DNA of 64,000 nucleotides from contig NZ_SJKD01000001.1 of the NCBI RefSeq assembly GCF_004331485.1, forward strand, positions 744,001 through 808,000. The letters are read 5' to 3'. This document shows positions 25,559 through 35,173 of the stretch, piece by piece. The translations under genes and the position numbers were made by a program. Below the pieces are notes generated by a model. It was not told the DNA's origin. It worked only from the letters and a program-made list of their open reading frames with translations, and did not search any database. The DNA is from Kribbella capetownensis. Its GTDB lineage: Bacteria > Actinomycetota > Actinomycetes > Propionibacteriales > Kribbellaceae. Within the stretch, counting starts at the first letter, position 1. The number at the start of each line of letters is the position of its first letter.

Positions 25559-25872
25559 CAGCCGGCCTCCCCTTCGGCGAGCGCCGCCAGCCCTGCTTCG
25601 TACTGCCGGGTGGACTGGCCGACCGCAGCACACACCACCAGCTCGAACAGCTGATCCTCGCTGAAGCCAGCTGCCTTGGCCGCGGCGAAGTCCGCGTCGG
25701 TCACCTGCGACGGCGTCATCGCGACCTTGCCGATCAGCGCCTGCAAGGGCGCAGGTCCGTCGGCGTTGCCGAAGGCACGGGCCCGATCCTCCGGGGACGC
25801 CGCTCCCTGTCCGGTCAGCACGCGATCCACCAGGGCTCGGTGCGCTACTTGCTTCTTGTCCTCAGCCGGCAC
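25558..25872 (-). CDS. Small carboxymuconolactone-decarboxylase-fold protein
   Basis: This 104-aa product begins at GTG 25872 with GGAG 8 nt upstream. Its C-terminal half FSEDQLFELVVCAAVGQSTRQYEAGLAAL is the first helical pair of the CMD fold; it lacks the C-terminal redox loop that its downstream partner carries. The two genes overlap (TGATG) and probably encode subunits of one assembly. They are divergent from the GntR regulator, which may control them. Confidence 0.7.
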   Translation of the reverse strand: MPAEDKKQVAHRALVDRVLTGQGAASPEDRARAFGNADGPAPLQALIGKVAMTPSQVTDADFAAAKAAGFSEDQLFELVVCAAVGQSTRQYEAGLAALAEGEAG

Positions 25873-25965
25873 GGCGCACTCCGCTTCTCGATCTCGGTTG
25901 TCTGCTCACATGTATATGACGATCGGCACGCCGCCGAACACGACATCCACCCGAAGAAGGTGGTA

Positions 25966-25981
25966 ATTGGTCTAGTTGATC
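25966..25981. promoter_or_regulatory. CTAG-centred half-dre site before the GntR gene
   Basis: ATTGGTCTAGTTGATC contains an intact left DasR half (TTGGTCTAG) but a degenerate right half, 10 of 16 in total. It lies 31-46 nt before GTG 26012 and in the divergent promoter of the CMD-like genes, a natural place for autoregulation. Confidence 0.4.
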
Positions 25982-26011
25982 TGACTTCGACGGCGGTGGA
26001 AAGGGTTCACG

Positions 26012-26782
26012 GTGGGGTCCGCGGAGTGTTACGCAAGACCAATGCACAGTTCGCTGCCCGGGAAGGCCGCCGAGATCCGGGCGTTGCTGCTCAGCCTGAT
26101 CGACACGCTGCCGGAGGGTGCCGCACTCCCGCCGGAGCGCGAACTGGCGGTGCGCTGGAACGTCGCCCGGATGACGCTGCGCCGTGCCGTTGACGAGCTC
26201 GTGATCGAGGAGCTCCTGGTCCGCCGCCACGGCAGCGGGACCTACACCACCCGCCCGAAGGTCGCCCGCTGGCTCGGGATGATCGGCTTCTCCGAGGACA
26301 TCCGCCGGCGCGGCATGAGACCGGGCAGCAAGATGCTGGAGTTCCGCCACCAGAAGGCCGAGCGGGCCGCGGCGCGACGGCTGCGGATCCCGGTCGGCGA
26401 CCCGATCATCGCGTTCACCCGCCTCCGCCTCGCCGACGATCTCCCGATGGTCGTAGAGCGCACCACGATGCCCGCGGCGTACGTGCCCGGTCTCCAGGCC
26501 GAGGACCTGAACGGCTCCCTCTACGACCTGCTCACCAACCGCTACGGCATCGACCTGGTCAGCGGCACCTCCCGCCTCGAACCCGTGATGCCCGACGCGA
26601 AGACCGCCTCCTGGCTCGGCATCCCCACCACCCAACCGTGCCTGGCCCTGCACGGCGTGAGCTTCGACCGCCGCGACCGAGTCTTCGAGTACACGTCGGC
26701 TCTCTACCGCGGTGACCGCTACGCCTTCACCACCGAACTCCGGACCACCCCCACCCCCCGAGCCAACGCCAAGGGCCTGTGA
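26012..26782 (+). CDS. GntR/HutC family regulator, DasR/NagR-like
   Basis: The 256-aa protein has a GntR winged helix (PPERELAVRWNVARMTLRRAV, about 40-60) and a C-terminal UTRA effector domain ending SALYRGDRYAFTTELR, the ending typical of DasR and NagR/YvoA. Those regulators bind CTAG-centred operators and respond to glucosamine-6-phosphate or GlcNAc-6-phosphate. GTG 26012 has GGAAAGGG at good spacing; ATG 26042 is an alternative start. A half-dre site lies just upstream and better dre sites occur at 6.4 and 10.7 kb, making this a candidate controller of the amino-sugar locus. A separate DasR elsewhere in the genome could equally be responsible. Confidence 0.85.
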   Translation: MGSAECYARPMHSSLPGKAAEIRALLLSLIDTLPEGAALPPERELAVRWNVARMTLRRAVDELVIEELLVRRHGSGTYTTRPKVARWLGMIGFSEDIRRRGMRPGSKMLEFRHQKAERAAARRLRIPVGDPIIAFTRLRLADDLPMVVERTTMPAAYVPGLQAEDLNGSLYDLLTNRYGIDLVSGTSRLEPVMPDAKTASWLGIPTTQPCLALHGVSFDRRDRVFEYTSALYRGDRYAFTTELRTTPTPRANAKGL

Positions 26783-26854
26783 ACCACATTCGAGTGGACC
26801 AGCGTGCCTTGCCCCGGTGCGTTCGGGGACGCCCTACCAAGTAACGTCCGGCGC

Positions 26855-27967
26855 ATGGGCATCGGTGAGCGGAATGCGCTGGTTGTCGGCGCGGGGATCG
26901 GTGGATTGGCTGCGGCGGTGGCGTTGCGGCGGATCGGGTGGTCGGTCAGCGTGCTGGAGCGGGCGCCGATCATCGCCGAGGTGGGCGCCGGCCTGACGCT
27001 CTGGCCGAATGCGGTTCGGGCGCTCGGGGCACTCGACCTGGATGTCACCGACCGCACCGTCAAGACAGTCTCGCGCGGCAACATCCTGACTCCGAACGGC
27101 CGTTGGGTACGGCGCAATCACCCGGAGGACGTTGGCGTTCTCGCGATCCATCGCGCGGATCTGCACGACGTACTGCGGGAGCAACTGCCCGACTCGATGT
27201 TGCACACGGATGCCGAGGTGACCGCGGTGTCGTCCGACGGCACGGTGATGTGCTCGGGTGAGGAACTGACCGCCGACCTCGTGGTTGCGGCCGATGGCGT
27301 CAACAGCATCACGCGGCGGACGTTGTGGTCCGGCGACGCGGTCTTCCAGCGCCGAGCGGTCTGGCGGGGCGTGACGCCCCCGGAGTCGGTGTGGCCGGTC
27401 CAGGAGTCGCTCACGCTTGGTCGTGGCGTGCAGGTCGGCGTACTCCCGTTGCCGCGGGAGCGCGTCTACTGGTTCGTCACCGTGAACGCCGATCAGCCCA
27501 ACCAGATGTACGCCGACGACCGGCGCGAGGTACTGAACCGGGTCGGGGACTGGCACGACCCGATCCCGGCGCTGGTCGCGGCCACACCACCGGATCAGGT
27601 GCTGTACAACGACATCATCGACATCGACCCGGTGCCGACGTACGTGAAGGATCGCGTCGTGCTGCTCGGCGACGCGGCGCACGCGATGCCGCCGGATCTC
27701 GGGCAGGGCGCGTGCCAGGCGATCGAGGATGCGGTGGTCCTCGCCGCGGCGCTGGCCGACGACGATCTGCCGCGCTACGACCGCGATCGTCGCGCCCGGG
27801 TGCAGCCGATGGCAGCGGAAGCCCGCGACTCGGTCAAGCGGAACTCCAACACCAACGCGCTCGCACACTCCGGGCTGATGCTCGCGGCCCGGTTCATCCC
27901 GCCGAAGGCGTGGCGGGAGGCGACCGCCAAGTGGGCCGACTGGACCCCGCCGAAGCTGCCGAGGTAG
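26855..27967 (+). CDS. FAD-dependent aromatic-type monooxygenase
   Basis: The 370-aa protein is a group A flavin monooxygenase: GAGIGGLAAAVALRRIG at the N-terminus, the VVAADGVNS segment around residue 147, and the GD motif VVLLGDAAHAMPPDLGQGACQAIEDA. These bind FAD and NAD(P)H for hydroxylation of aromatic or similar substrates. ATG 26855 has no obvious ribosome site. Its nearest neighbours do not define a pathway; FAD-dependent urate oxidase HpxO-like and salicylate hydroxylase-like activities are both possible. Confidence 0.85.
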   Translation: MGIGERNALVVGAGIGGLAAAVALRRIGWSVSVLERAPIIAEVGAGLTLWPNAVRALGALDLDVTDRTVKTVSRGNILTPNGRWVRRNHPEDVGVLAIHRADLHDVLREQLPDSMLHTDAEVTAVSSDGTVMCSGEELTADLVVAADGVNSITRRTLWSGDAVFQRRAVWRGVTPPESVWPVQESLTLGRGVQVGVLPLPRERVYWFVTVNADQPNQMYADDRREVLNRVGDWHDPIPALVAATPPDQVLYNDIIDIDPVPTYVKDRVVLLGDAAHAMPPDLGQGACQAIEDAVVLAAALADDDLPRYDRDRRARVQPMAAEARDSVKRNSNTNALAHSGLMLAARFIPPKAWREATAKWADWTPPKLPR

Positions 27968-28041
27968 AAAACAAGCACACTTGATTCTTTTTCCGGGCCG
28001 TGCCAGTCTCGGCTGCACGATCCCCACCCAGGGAGTGCAGC

Positions 28042-28830
28042 GTGCAACTGGACGAAGTGCTGGCGGACCTGTGGGCCGAGAGTGCGGAGCTGGACCGGCT
28101 GGTCGGTGGACTCGCCGCCGAGGCCTGGGCGACGCCGACCCCGGCCGAGGGCTGGACGATCGCGCACCAGATCGCCCACCTCGCCTGGACCGACGAGGCC
28201 GCGCATCTCGCCGCCACTGATCCCGACGGCTTCAAGGCCTCACTGCAGAAGGCGGCCGCGAACCCGACCGGGTACGTCGACGAGGGTGCCGCCGAGACCG
28301 CGGCACTGCCACCCGACCAGCTCCTGCCGTACTGGCGGGAGACCCGCGCCGAGCTCGCTGACGCGCTGAAGAAGGTCGCGCCGGGCGAGCGAGTGCTCTG
28401 GTACGGCCCGCCGATGAGCCCGACCTCGATGGCGACGGCACGGTTGATGGAGACGTGGGCACATGGTCAGGACGTGGTCGACGCGCTCGGCGTCCACCGC
28501 CAGCCGAGTAGTCGGCTGCGTCACGTCGCCCACCTCGCCGTCCGCACCCGCGACTTCGCCTACCTGTTGAACGACCGCACCCCACCCGCCGAACCGTTCC
28601 GCGTGGAACTGACCGGGCCCGACGGCCAGACCTGGACCTGGGGTCCGGACGACGCCGCGCAGCGGGTGACCGGCCCGGCGCTCGACTTCTGCCTGCTGGC
28701 GACACAACGCCGGCATCGCGACGATCTCGCCGTACAGGCTGACGGAGCGGACGCGGAGGAGTGGCTCGGCATCATCCAGGCGTTCGCGGGGCCGCCGGGG
28801 AAGGGCCGGGAACGGGGGCAGTTCGGATGA
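28042..28830 (+). CDS. TIGR03084-type DinB-fold metalloprotein (mycothiol-dependent type)
   Basis: The 262-aa protein has the DinB/maleylpyruvate-isomerase N-terminal helical bundle: [24 protein letters not shown] carries the first histidine and [14 protein letters not shown] the others, which bind a divalent metal in family members. Proteins of this actinobacterial TIGR03084 group are found with acyl-CoA gene sets like the one downstream. GTG 28042 follows GGGAG at 6 nt. It overlaps atuA by ATGA and is the first gene of a ten-kilobase operon. A mycothiol-dependent isomerase or transferase step is plausible but unproven. Confidence 0.82.
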   Translation: MQLDEVLADLWAESAELDRLVGGLAAEAWATPTPAEGWTIAHQIAHLAWTDEAAHLAATDPDGFKASLQKAAANPTGYVDEGAAETAALPPDQLLPYWRETRAELADALKKVAPGERVLWYGPPMSPTSMATARLMETWAHGQDVVDALGVHRQPSSRLRHVAHLAVRTRDFAYLLNDRTPPAEPFRVELTGPDGQTWTWGPDDAAQRVTGPALDFCLLATQRRHRDDLAVQADGADAEEWLGIIQAFAGPPGKGRERGQFG

Positions 28831-30539
28831 CCGCGCCCATCAGGATCGGCAACGCGTCCGGGTTCTACGGCGACCGCTTCAGCGCGGTCCACGAGATGCT
28901 CACCGGCGGTCCGCTCGACGTGCTGACCGGCGACTACCTGGCCGAGCTGACCATGCTGATCCTCGGGCGGGACCGCCTGAAGGACCCGTCGCTCGGGTAC
29001 GCACGTACGTTCCTCAAACAACTCGAGACCGGCCTCGGCCAAGCTCTCGACCGTGGCGTCAAGATCGTCAGCAACGCCGGCGGCCTCAACCCGTCCGGCC
29101 TCGCTCAGGCGATCCAGGAGCTAGCGGACCGCCTCGGTCTGCACCCCAAGATCGCGTACGTCGAAGGCGACGACCTCCTGCCACGCGCAGCCGAACTCGA
29201 CCTCGGCGAGCCCCTGACCGCGAACGCCTACCTCGGTGCGTGGGGCATAGCCGAAGCACTGCAGGCCGGCGCGGACGTCGTCGTGACCGGCCGCGTCACT
29301 GACGCTTCCGTCATCGTCGGCCCCGCCGCCGCCCACCACGGCTGGAAGCGGACGCAGTACGACGAACTCGCGGGCGCCGTGGCCGCGGGCCACGTGATCG
29401 AGTGCGGCTGCCAGGCGACCGGCGGGAACTTCTCGTTCTTCAGCGAGATCCGCGACCTCGGCCGGCCCGGGTTCCCGATCGCGGAGATCCACACCGACGG
29501 CAGCAGCGTGATCACCAAGCACGACAACACCGGCGGCGCGGTCACGATCGACACGGTCAAGGCGCAACTGCTCTACGAGATCACCGGCGCCCGGTACGCC
29601 GGTCCGGACGTCACCACCCGGCTGGACACGATCGAGCTCGACACCGACGGACCCGACCGGGTCAGGATCTCCGGGGTGTGCGGTGAGCCGCCGCCTCCGA
29701 CGTACAAGGTGTCGCTGAACAGCGTCGGCGGGTTCCGCAACGAGGTGGACTTCGTGCTCACCGGGCTCCAACTGGAGGAGAAGGCCGAGCTGGTTCAGCG
29801 GCAGCTCGAGCAGGCGCTGCCGAAGCGGCCGACCGACCTGCAGTGGACGCTGGCCTGGACGGAGAAGCCGAACGCGGCGTCCGAGGAGGAGGCCAGCGTA
29901 TTCCTCCGGTGCGCGGTCAAGGACCCGGATCCGAAGGTCGTCGGCCGCGCGTTCTCCAGCGCCGCGATCGAGCTGGCGCTGGCGAGCTACCCCGGATTCC
30001 ATGTCACCGCGCCGCCTGGCGACGGATCGCCGTACGGCGTCTTCCGGGCCGGATACGTCGGCATCCACGAGGTCGAGCACACCGTCGTACGGCCGGACGG
30101 GACACGGAAGGTCGTCGACCCCGCGATGGAGACGCAGCCCCTGAGCCCGGTCGACGACATCGAACTGCCGATCCCGTTGCCGCAACTGGCGTTCAGCGGG
30201 CGTCCGCGGACGCGCGAGGTCCCGCTCGGCCGGATCGCCGGCGCGCGGTCCGGCGACAAGGGCGGCGATGCGAACGTCGGAGTCTGGGTGCGGGACGAGA
30301 AGACCTGGCGGTGGATCGCGCACACGCTGACGGTCGAGCTGTTCCAGGAGCTGCTCCCGGAGACCCAGCCGCTGACCGTGACGCGCTACGTCCTGCCGAA
30401 TCTGTGGGCGGTGAACTTCGTCGTCGAGGGACTGCTGGGTGAGGGCGTCGCATCGCAGGCACGGTTCGACCCGCAGGCGAAGGCGGTCGGCGAATGGCTG
30501 CGCTCGCGGTACATCGACGTACCGGAGGTGCTGCTGTGA
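28827..30539 (+). CDS. AtuA family (DUF1446) protein
   Basis: The 570-aa protein has an N-terminal DUF1446/AtuA domain (about 1-440; [50 protein letters not shown]) and a C-terminal AtuA-associated domain (about 465-565; [16 protein letters not shown]). AtuA of Pseudomonas is needed for acyclic terpene use, but its reaction is unknown. Here it sits between a metalloprotein and an acyl-CoA dehydrogenase, with a biotin carboxylase pair downstream, matching the Atu theme of carboxylating an unsaturated branched acyl-CoA. Overlaps of 4 nt on both sides show tight coupling. Confidence 0.88.
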   Translation: MTAPIRIGNASGFYGDRFSAVHEMLTGGPLDVLTGDYLAELTMLILGRDRLKDPSLGYARTFLKQLETGLGQALDRGVKIVSNAGGLNPSGLAQAIQELADRLGLHPKIAYVEGDDLLPRAAELDLGEPLTANAYLGAWGIAEALQAGADVVVTGRVTDASVIVGPAAAHHGWKRTQYDELAGAVAAGHVIECGCQATGGNFSFFSEIRDLGRPGFPIAEIHTDGSSVITKHDNTGGAVTIDTVKAQLLYEITGARYAGPDVTTRLDTIELDTDGPDRVRISGVCGEPPPPTYKVSLNSVGGFRNEVDFVLTGLQLEEKAELVQRQLEQALPKRPTDLQWTLAWTEKPNAASEEEASVFLRCAVKDPDPKVVGRAFSSAAIELALASYPGFHVTAPPGDGSPYGVFRAGYVGIHEVEHTVVRPDGTRKVVDPAMETQPLSPVDDIELPIPLPQLAFSGRPRTREVPLGRIAGARSGDKGGDANVGVWVRDEKTWRWIAHTLTVELFQELLPETQPLTVTRYVLPNLWAVNFVVEGLLGEGVASQARFDPQAKAVGEWLRSRYIDVPEVLL

Positions 30540-31657
30540 ACGACTACCGGCAGACCGTATGGCGGTTCATGGCCGCCGAGGTGATGCCGCAGCTGGAGCG
30601 GTGGGAGCGAGACGGCGAGTTGCCGCGTGAGTTGCACAAGAAGGCCGGCCAGATCGGGATGCTCGGCGTCGCGTTCCCCGCAGCGGTCGGCGGTGGCGGC
30701 GGCTCGTTGCTCGACGCGATCGCAGTAGTCGAGGAGATGCATTACGCCGGCGGATCTGGTGGGCTGGTCGCTTCGCTGCTGACCTGTGGGATCGCGCTTC
30801 CGCATATCGTTGCTGCGGGCAACCAGGAGCAGATCGATCGGTGGGTCCGGCCGACGCTCGACGGCGCGCTGATCGGCGCGCTGGCGATCACCGAACCTGA
30901 CGGTGGATCGGATGTGGCGTCGATCCGTACGACGGCTCGGCGCGAGGGTGACGTGTTTGTCGTGAACGGTGCGAAGACGTACATCACCTCCGGCTGCCGC
31001 GCGGACTTCGTCACGACCGCGGTCCGGACGGACGGTCCGGGCGCGCACGGGATCAGCCTGTTGGTGATCGAGAAGGGGACCCCCGGGTTCGCGGTGTCGC
31101 GCAAGCTGGAGAAGCTGGGTTGGCTGTGCTCGGACACGGCTGAGTTGTCGTTCACCGACGTCCGGGTGCCGGTGGCCAACCTGGTAGGGGCCCAAGGCAC
31201 CGGGTTCGTCCAGCTCGCGATGAACTTCGTGGCCGAGCGGCTGACGCTCGCGGTCCAGGCATACGCCGGTGCGCAGCGGGCGCTCGACCTGACGGTGGAG
31301 TGGTGCCGGGCGCGGGAGACGTTCGGCCGGCCGTTGATCTCGCGGCAGACCGTGCAGCACACGCTGACCGAGATGGCTCGCCGGATCGACGTGGCGCGGG
31401 TCTACGTTCGGGAGGTCGCCCGGCGGGCAGAGGCTGGTGAGGACGTGATCGCCGAGGTGTGCTTCGCCAAGAACACGGCGGTCGAGGCCGGGCAGTGGGT
31501 GTGCGACCAGGCACTGCAGTTGCACGGCGGTCTCGGCTACATGCGGGAGGCCGAGGTCGAGCGCCAGTACCGCGACCAGAAGATCCTCGCCATCGGCGGC
31601 GGCACCACCGAGATCCTGACCGGCCTGGCCTCCAAACGACTGGGGTTCACCGCATGA
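30536..31657 (+). CDS. Acyl-CoA dehydrogenase
   Basis: The 373-aa flavoenzyme starts at GTG 30536, overlapping the AtuA stop as GTGA. It shows the family motifs ALAITEPDGGSDVASI, NGAKTYITSG and the C-terminal QALQLHGGLGYMREAEVERQYRD with FAD-contact residues. It should introduce an alpha-beta double bond into an acyl-CoA, producing the substrate for the downstream carboxylase. Citronellyl-CoA or isovaleryl-CoA dehydrogenation are both compatible. Confidence 0.88.
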   Translation: MNDYRQTVWRFMAAEVMPQLERWERDGELPRELHKKAGQIGMLGVAFPAAVGGGGGSLLDAIAVVEEMHYAGGSGGLVASLLTCGIALPHIVAAGNQEQIDRWVRPTLDGALIGALAITEPDGGSDVASIRTTARREGDVFVVNGAKTYITSGCRADFVTTAVRTDGPGAHGISLLVIEKGTPGFAVSRKLEKLGWLCSDTAELSFTDVRVPVANLVGAQGTGFVQLAMNFVAERLTLAVQAYAGAQRALDLTVEWCRARETFGRPLISRQTVQHTLTEMARRIDVARVYVREVARRAEAGEDVIAEVCFAKNTAVEAGQWVCDQALQLHGGLGYMREAEVERQYRDQKILAIGGGTTEILTGLASKRLGFTA

Positions 31658-33207
31658 GCAATCGCGAGGCGATGCTGGAGAAGCTGGCGGCGCTGGAGGC
31701 CGAGCACGCCAAGGCGCTGGCCGGCGGCGGCGAGAAGTACGTCGACCGGCACCACAAGCGCGGCAAGTTGCTGGCCCGGGAGCGGATCGAGTTGCTGCTC
31801 GACCGGGACTCGTCGTTCCTCGAGCTGTCGACACTGGCCGGCTGGGGGTCGGACTTCACCGTCGGCGCCAGCCTGGTGACCGGAATCGGCGTGGTGTCAG
31901 GCGTCGAGTGCTTGATCACGGCCAACGATCCGACCGTGAAGGGCGGCGCGAGCAATCCGTGGACGCTGCGCAAGGCCCTGCGGGCGGACGAGATCGCGCG
32001 GGCGAACCGGTTGCCGGTGATCAGCCTGGTCGAGTCGGGTGGCGCGGACCTGCCGACGCAGAAGGAGATCTTCATCCCGGGCGGCGCGATGTTCCGCGAT
32101 CTGACCCGGTTGTCGGCGGAAGGGATTCCGACGATCGCGCTGGTGTTCGGCAACTCGACTGCCGGCGGCGCGTATATCCCGGGCATGAGCGACTACGTGG
32201 TAATGGTCGACGGCGGCGCGAAGGTGTTCCTGGCCGGTCCGCCGCTGGTGAGGATGGCGACCGGCGAGGACGCCGACGACGAGTCGCTCGGTGGCGCCTC
32301 GATGCACGCCCGGAAGTCCGGGCTCGCGGACTACTTCGCGGTCGACGAGCAGGACGCGATCCGGCTCGGCCGCCAGATCGTGTCGCGGCTGAACTGGCGC
32401 AAGCTCGGTCCGCCGCCGGCTCCGGCGTACGACGAGCCCTTGTCCGACGAGGACGAGTTGCTCGGGATCGTGCCGGGGGACCTGAAGATCCCGTTCGATC
32501 CGCGGGACGTGATCGCGCGAGTGGTGGACGGGTCGGTGTTCGACGAGTTCAAGCCGCTGTACGGGTCGTCGCTGGCGACCGGCTGGGCGTCCGTGCACGG
32601 GTATCCGGTCGGCATCCTGGCCAACGCGCGCGGCGTACTGTTCAGCGAGGAGTCGCAGAAGGCGGCTCAGTTCATCCAGCTGGCGAACCGAGCGAACACG
32701 CCGTTGATCTTCCTGCACAACACCACCGGCTACATGGTCGGGCAGGAGTACGAGCAGGGCGGGATCATCAAGCACGGCGCGCAGATGATCAACGCGGTCG
32801 CGAACTCCAAGGTCCCGCACATCTCGATCCTGATGGGCGCGTCGTACGGCGCCGGCCACTACGGGATGTGCGGCCGGGCTTTCGATCCGCGCTTCCTGTT
32901 CGCCTGGCCGTCGGCCAAGTCGGCGGTGATGGGTCCGCAGCAGCTGGCGGGCGTCCTGTCGATCGTGGCACGAGCCGCCGCAGCCGCGAAGAACCAGCCG
33001 TACGACGAGGACGGCGACGCCAAGATGCGCGCCTACGTCGAAGGCCAGATCGAAGCGGAATCCTTGCCGATGTTCCTTTCCGGCCGGCTGTACGACGACG
33101 GCGTGATCGACCCACGCGACACCCGGACAGTCCTGGCCATCTGTCTGTCCGCGATCCACTCGGCACCGGTGGAGGGCACCTCCTCCTTCGGCGTCTTCAG
33201 GATGTGA
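31654..33207 (+). CDS. Acyl-CoA carboxylase beta subunit (carboxyltransferase)
   Basis: The 517-aa carboxyltransferase has ARERIELLLDRDSSFLEL near the N-terminus, FGNSTAGGAYIPGMSDYVV for CoA/carboxyl-biotin binding, and GAGHYGMCGRAFDPRF in the second half, with LFSEESQKAAQFIQL typical of methylcrotonyl/geranyl-CoA carboxylases rather than propionyl-CoA enzymes. It transfers carboxyl from biotin to a 3-methyl-branched unsaturated acyl-CoA. ATG 31654 overlaps the preceding stop by 4 nt. The alpha subunit follows after 7 nt. Confidence 0.9.
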   Translation: MSNREAMLEKLAALEAEHAKALAGGGEKYVDRHHKRGKLLARERIELLLDRDSSFLELSTLAGWGSDFTVGASLVTGIGVVSGVECLITANDPTVKGGASNPWTLRKALRADEIARANRLPVISLVESGGADLPTQKEIFIPGGAMFRDLTRLSAEGIPTIALVFGNSTAGGAYIPGMSDYVVMVDGGAKVFLAGPPLVRMATGEDADDESLGGASMHARKSGLADYFAVDEQDAIRLGRQIVSRLNWRKLGPPPAPAYDEPLSDEDELLGIVPGDLKIPFDPRDVIARVVDGSVFDEFKPLYGSSLATGWASVHGYPVGILANARGVLFSEESQKAAQFIQLANRANTPLIFLHNTTGYMVGQEYEQGGIIKHGAQMINAVANSKVPHISILMGASYGAGHYGMCGRAFDPRFLFAWPSAKSAVMGPQQLAGVLSIVARAAAAAKNQPYDEDGDAKMRAYVEGQIEAESLPMFLSGRLYDDGVIDPRDTRTVLAICLSAIHSAPVEGTSSFGVFRM

Positions 33208-33214
33208 GGTACAC

Positions 33215-35173
33215 ATGCTGACAAGTGTTCTGGTGGCGAACCGGGGCGAGATCGCGCGGCGGATCTTCCGGACCGCGCGGTCGCTCGGCCTGTCGACGGT
33301 CGCGGTGCATTCGACTGCCGACGCTGCGATGCCGTTCGTCGGTGAGGCGGATGCGGCGGTGCAGCTGCCGGGGAACGCGCCTGCTGACACCTACCTCCGT
33401 GGTGAGTTGGTGATCGAGGCGGCGTTGAAGGCGGGCGCGGATGCGGTGCATCCCGGGTACGGGTTCCTGTCGGAGAACGCCGGGTTCGCGCAGGCGGTGA
33501 TCGACGCCGGGCTGACGTGGATCGGGCCGCCGGTGGACGCGATCTCCTCGATGGGCTCGAAGATCGAGGCGAAGAAGCTGATGGCGGCCGCCGGGGTGCC
33601 GGTGCTCGCCGAGCTGACGCCGGCCGAGGTTTCTGTGGACGACTTGCCGGTGCTGGTGAAGGCATCGGCCGGTGGTGGCGGGCGTGGGATGCGGGTGGTC
33701 TCGCGGTTGGCGGATCTGCCGGGTGAGATCGAAGCTGCGTCTGCTGAGGCTCTGTCTGCCTTTGGTGACGGGACGGTGTTCTGCGAGCGGTACCTCGCGG
33801 CTGGGCGGCACATCGAGGTCCAGATCATGGCCGATCAGCACGGCACGATCTGGGCGGTCGGCGAACGCGAATGCTCGATCCAACGCCGCCACCAGAAGGT
33901 GGTCGAGGAAGCCCCGTCCCCGTTGGTGGAGCGCATCCCGTCGATGCGGGCCGAGCTGTTCGACGCGGCGCGGAAGGCAGCGGCCGCGATCGGGTACGTC
34001 GGCGCCGGCACAGTCGAGTTCCTGGCAGACGAGGGCGGCGCGTTCTACTTCCTGGAGATGAACACGCGGCTCCAGGTCGAACATCCGGTCACCGAGGAGA
34101 CCACGGGGTTGGACCTGGTGGAGCTGCAGTTCGCAGTCGCCACCGGCGCTCACCTCCCGCCCAAGCCTCCCCCGACGGTCGGCCATGCGATCGAGGTGCG
34201 GCTGTACGCGGAGGATCCCGCGCAGGACTGGCAGCCGCAGACGGGTGTCGTTCGACGGTTCGCGCTTTCCGGAAAGAAGTTGGCGCCTGGTGGCGAGAAT
34301 GTTCCGGAAAGCGGGGCCGGTCGGTGGCCGCGGATGCGGGTGGACTCGGGGGTTGAGGATGGTTCGGAGGTTTCGCCGTACTACGACGCGATGTTGGCCA
34401 AGGTGATCGTGTGGGCGCCTGACCGTACGTCGGCCGCGCGCCGACTGTCAGCCGAGCTGACCCGCGCCACGATCCACGGCGTGCAAACGAACCGGGATCT
34501 GCTGGTGTGGGTTCTGCGGCATCCGGCGTTTCTTGCTGGGGAGACCGATACTGCGTTCTTCGAGAAGCACGGTGTTGGTGTCGCGGTTGGTGCGGAGGTG
34601 CTGCGGGCGTCGGCCTTGGCTGCTGCATTGGCGGATGCCGCCGGGCGGGTCGGGCCGGTGCGGGTGCCGGCCGGGTGGCGGAATGTACCGTCGCAGCCGC
34701 AGCGGAATGCCTATCGCGTTGGTGACGTGACCGTTGCGATCGAATATCGGCTGACCCGGGACGGGTTGGTTGTCGACGGCAACATGGCGCTCGTGGACTC
34801 CGCGCCGGAGCGGGTGGTGCTGGAGGTCGACGGCGTACGGCGGGCCTTCCACGTCGGCACGTACGACGGGTTGGTGTGTGTGGACTCGTCGCTCGGGTCG
34901 GTGGCACTGACACCGGTGGAGCGGTTCACGGATCCGTCGCAGCAGGTGTCGCCGGGGTCGTTGCTCGCCCCGATGCCGGGCACGGTGATCCGGGTCGGCG
35001 TGCAGGTGGGTGACGAGGTGAAGCAAGGACAGCCGCTGCTCTGGTTGGAGGCGATGAAGATGGAGCACACCATCTCCGCCCCGGCCGACGGCGTACTCAG
35101 TGAGCTCAGGGTCGAAGCAGGTCAACAGGTCGAGGTCGGCGCCGTACTGGCAGTCGTTGGGGAGGAAGCATGA
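33215..35173 (+). CDS. Acyl-CoA carboxylase alpha subunit (biotin carboxylase plus BCCP)
   Basis: The 652-aa protein has a biotin carboxylase domain (about 1-445: SVLVANRGEIARRI, ATP-grasp KASAGGGGRGMR, ERECSIQRRHQKVVEEAPS, FLEMNTRLQVEHPVTE), a linker BT domain, and a C-terminal biotin carrier domain with the biotinylated lysine in LEAMKMEHT. It carboxylates biotin with ATP and bicarbonate and works with the preceding beta subunit, most likely as a methylcrotonyl- or geranyl-type carboxylase. ATG 35170 of the next gene overlaps its stop. Confidence 0.92.
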   Translation: MLTSVLVANRGEIARRIFRTARSLGLSTVAVHSTADAAMPFVGEADAAVQLPGNAPADTYLRGELVIEAALKAGADAVHPGYGFLSENAGFAQAVIDAGLTWIGPPVDAISSMGSKIEAKKLMAAAGVPVLAELTPAEVSVDDLPVLVKASAGGGGRGMRVVSRLADLPGEIEAASAEALSAFGDGTVFCERYLAAGRHIEVQIMADQHGTIWAVGERECSIQRRHQKVVEEAPSPLVERIPSMRAELFDAARKAAAAIGYVGAGTVEFLADEGGAFYFLEMNTRLQVEHPVTEETTGLDLVELQFAVATGAHLPPKPPPTVGHAIEVRLYAEDPAQDWQPQTGVVRRFALSGKKLAPGGENVPESGAGRWPRMRVDSGVEDGSEVSPYYDAMLAKVIVWAPDRTSAARRLSAELTRATIHGVQTNRDLLVWVLRHPAFLAGETDTAFFEKHGVGVAVGAEVLRASALAAALADAAGRVGPVRVPAGWRNVPSQPQRNAYRVGDVTVAIEYRLTRDGLVVDGNMALVDSAPERVVLEVDGVRRAFHVGTYDGLVCVDSSLGSVALTPVERFTDPSQQVSPGSLLAPMPGTVIRVGVQVGDEVKQGQPLLWLEAMKMEHTISAPADGVLSELRVEAGQQVEVGAVLAVVGEEA

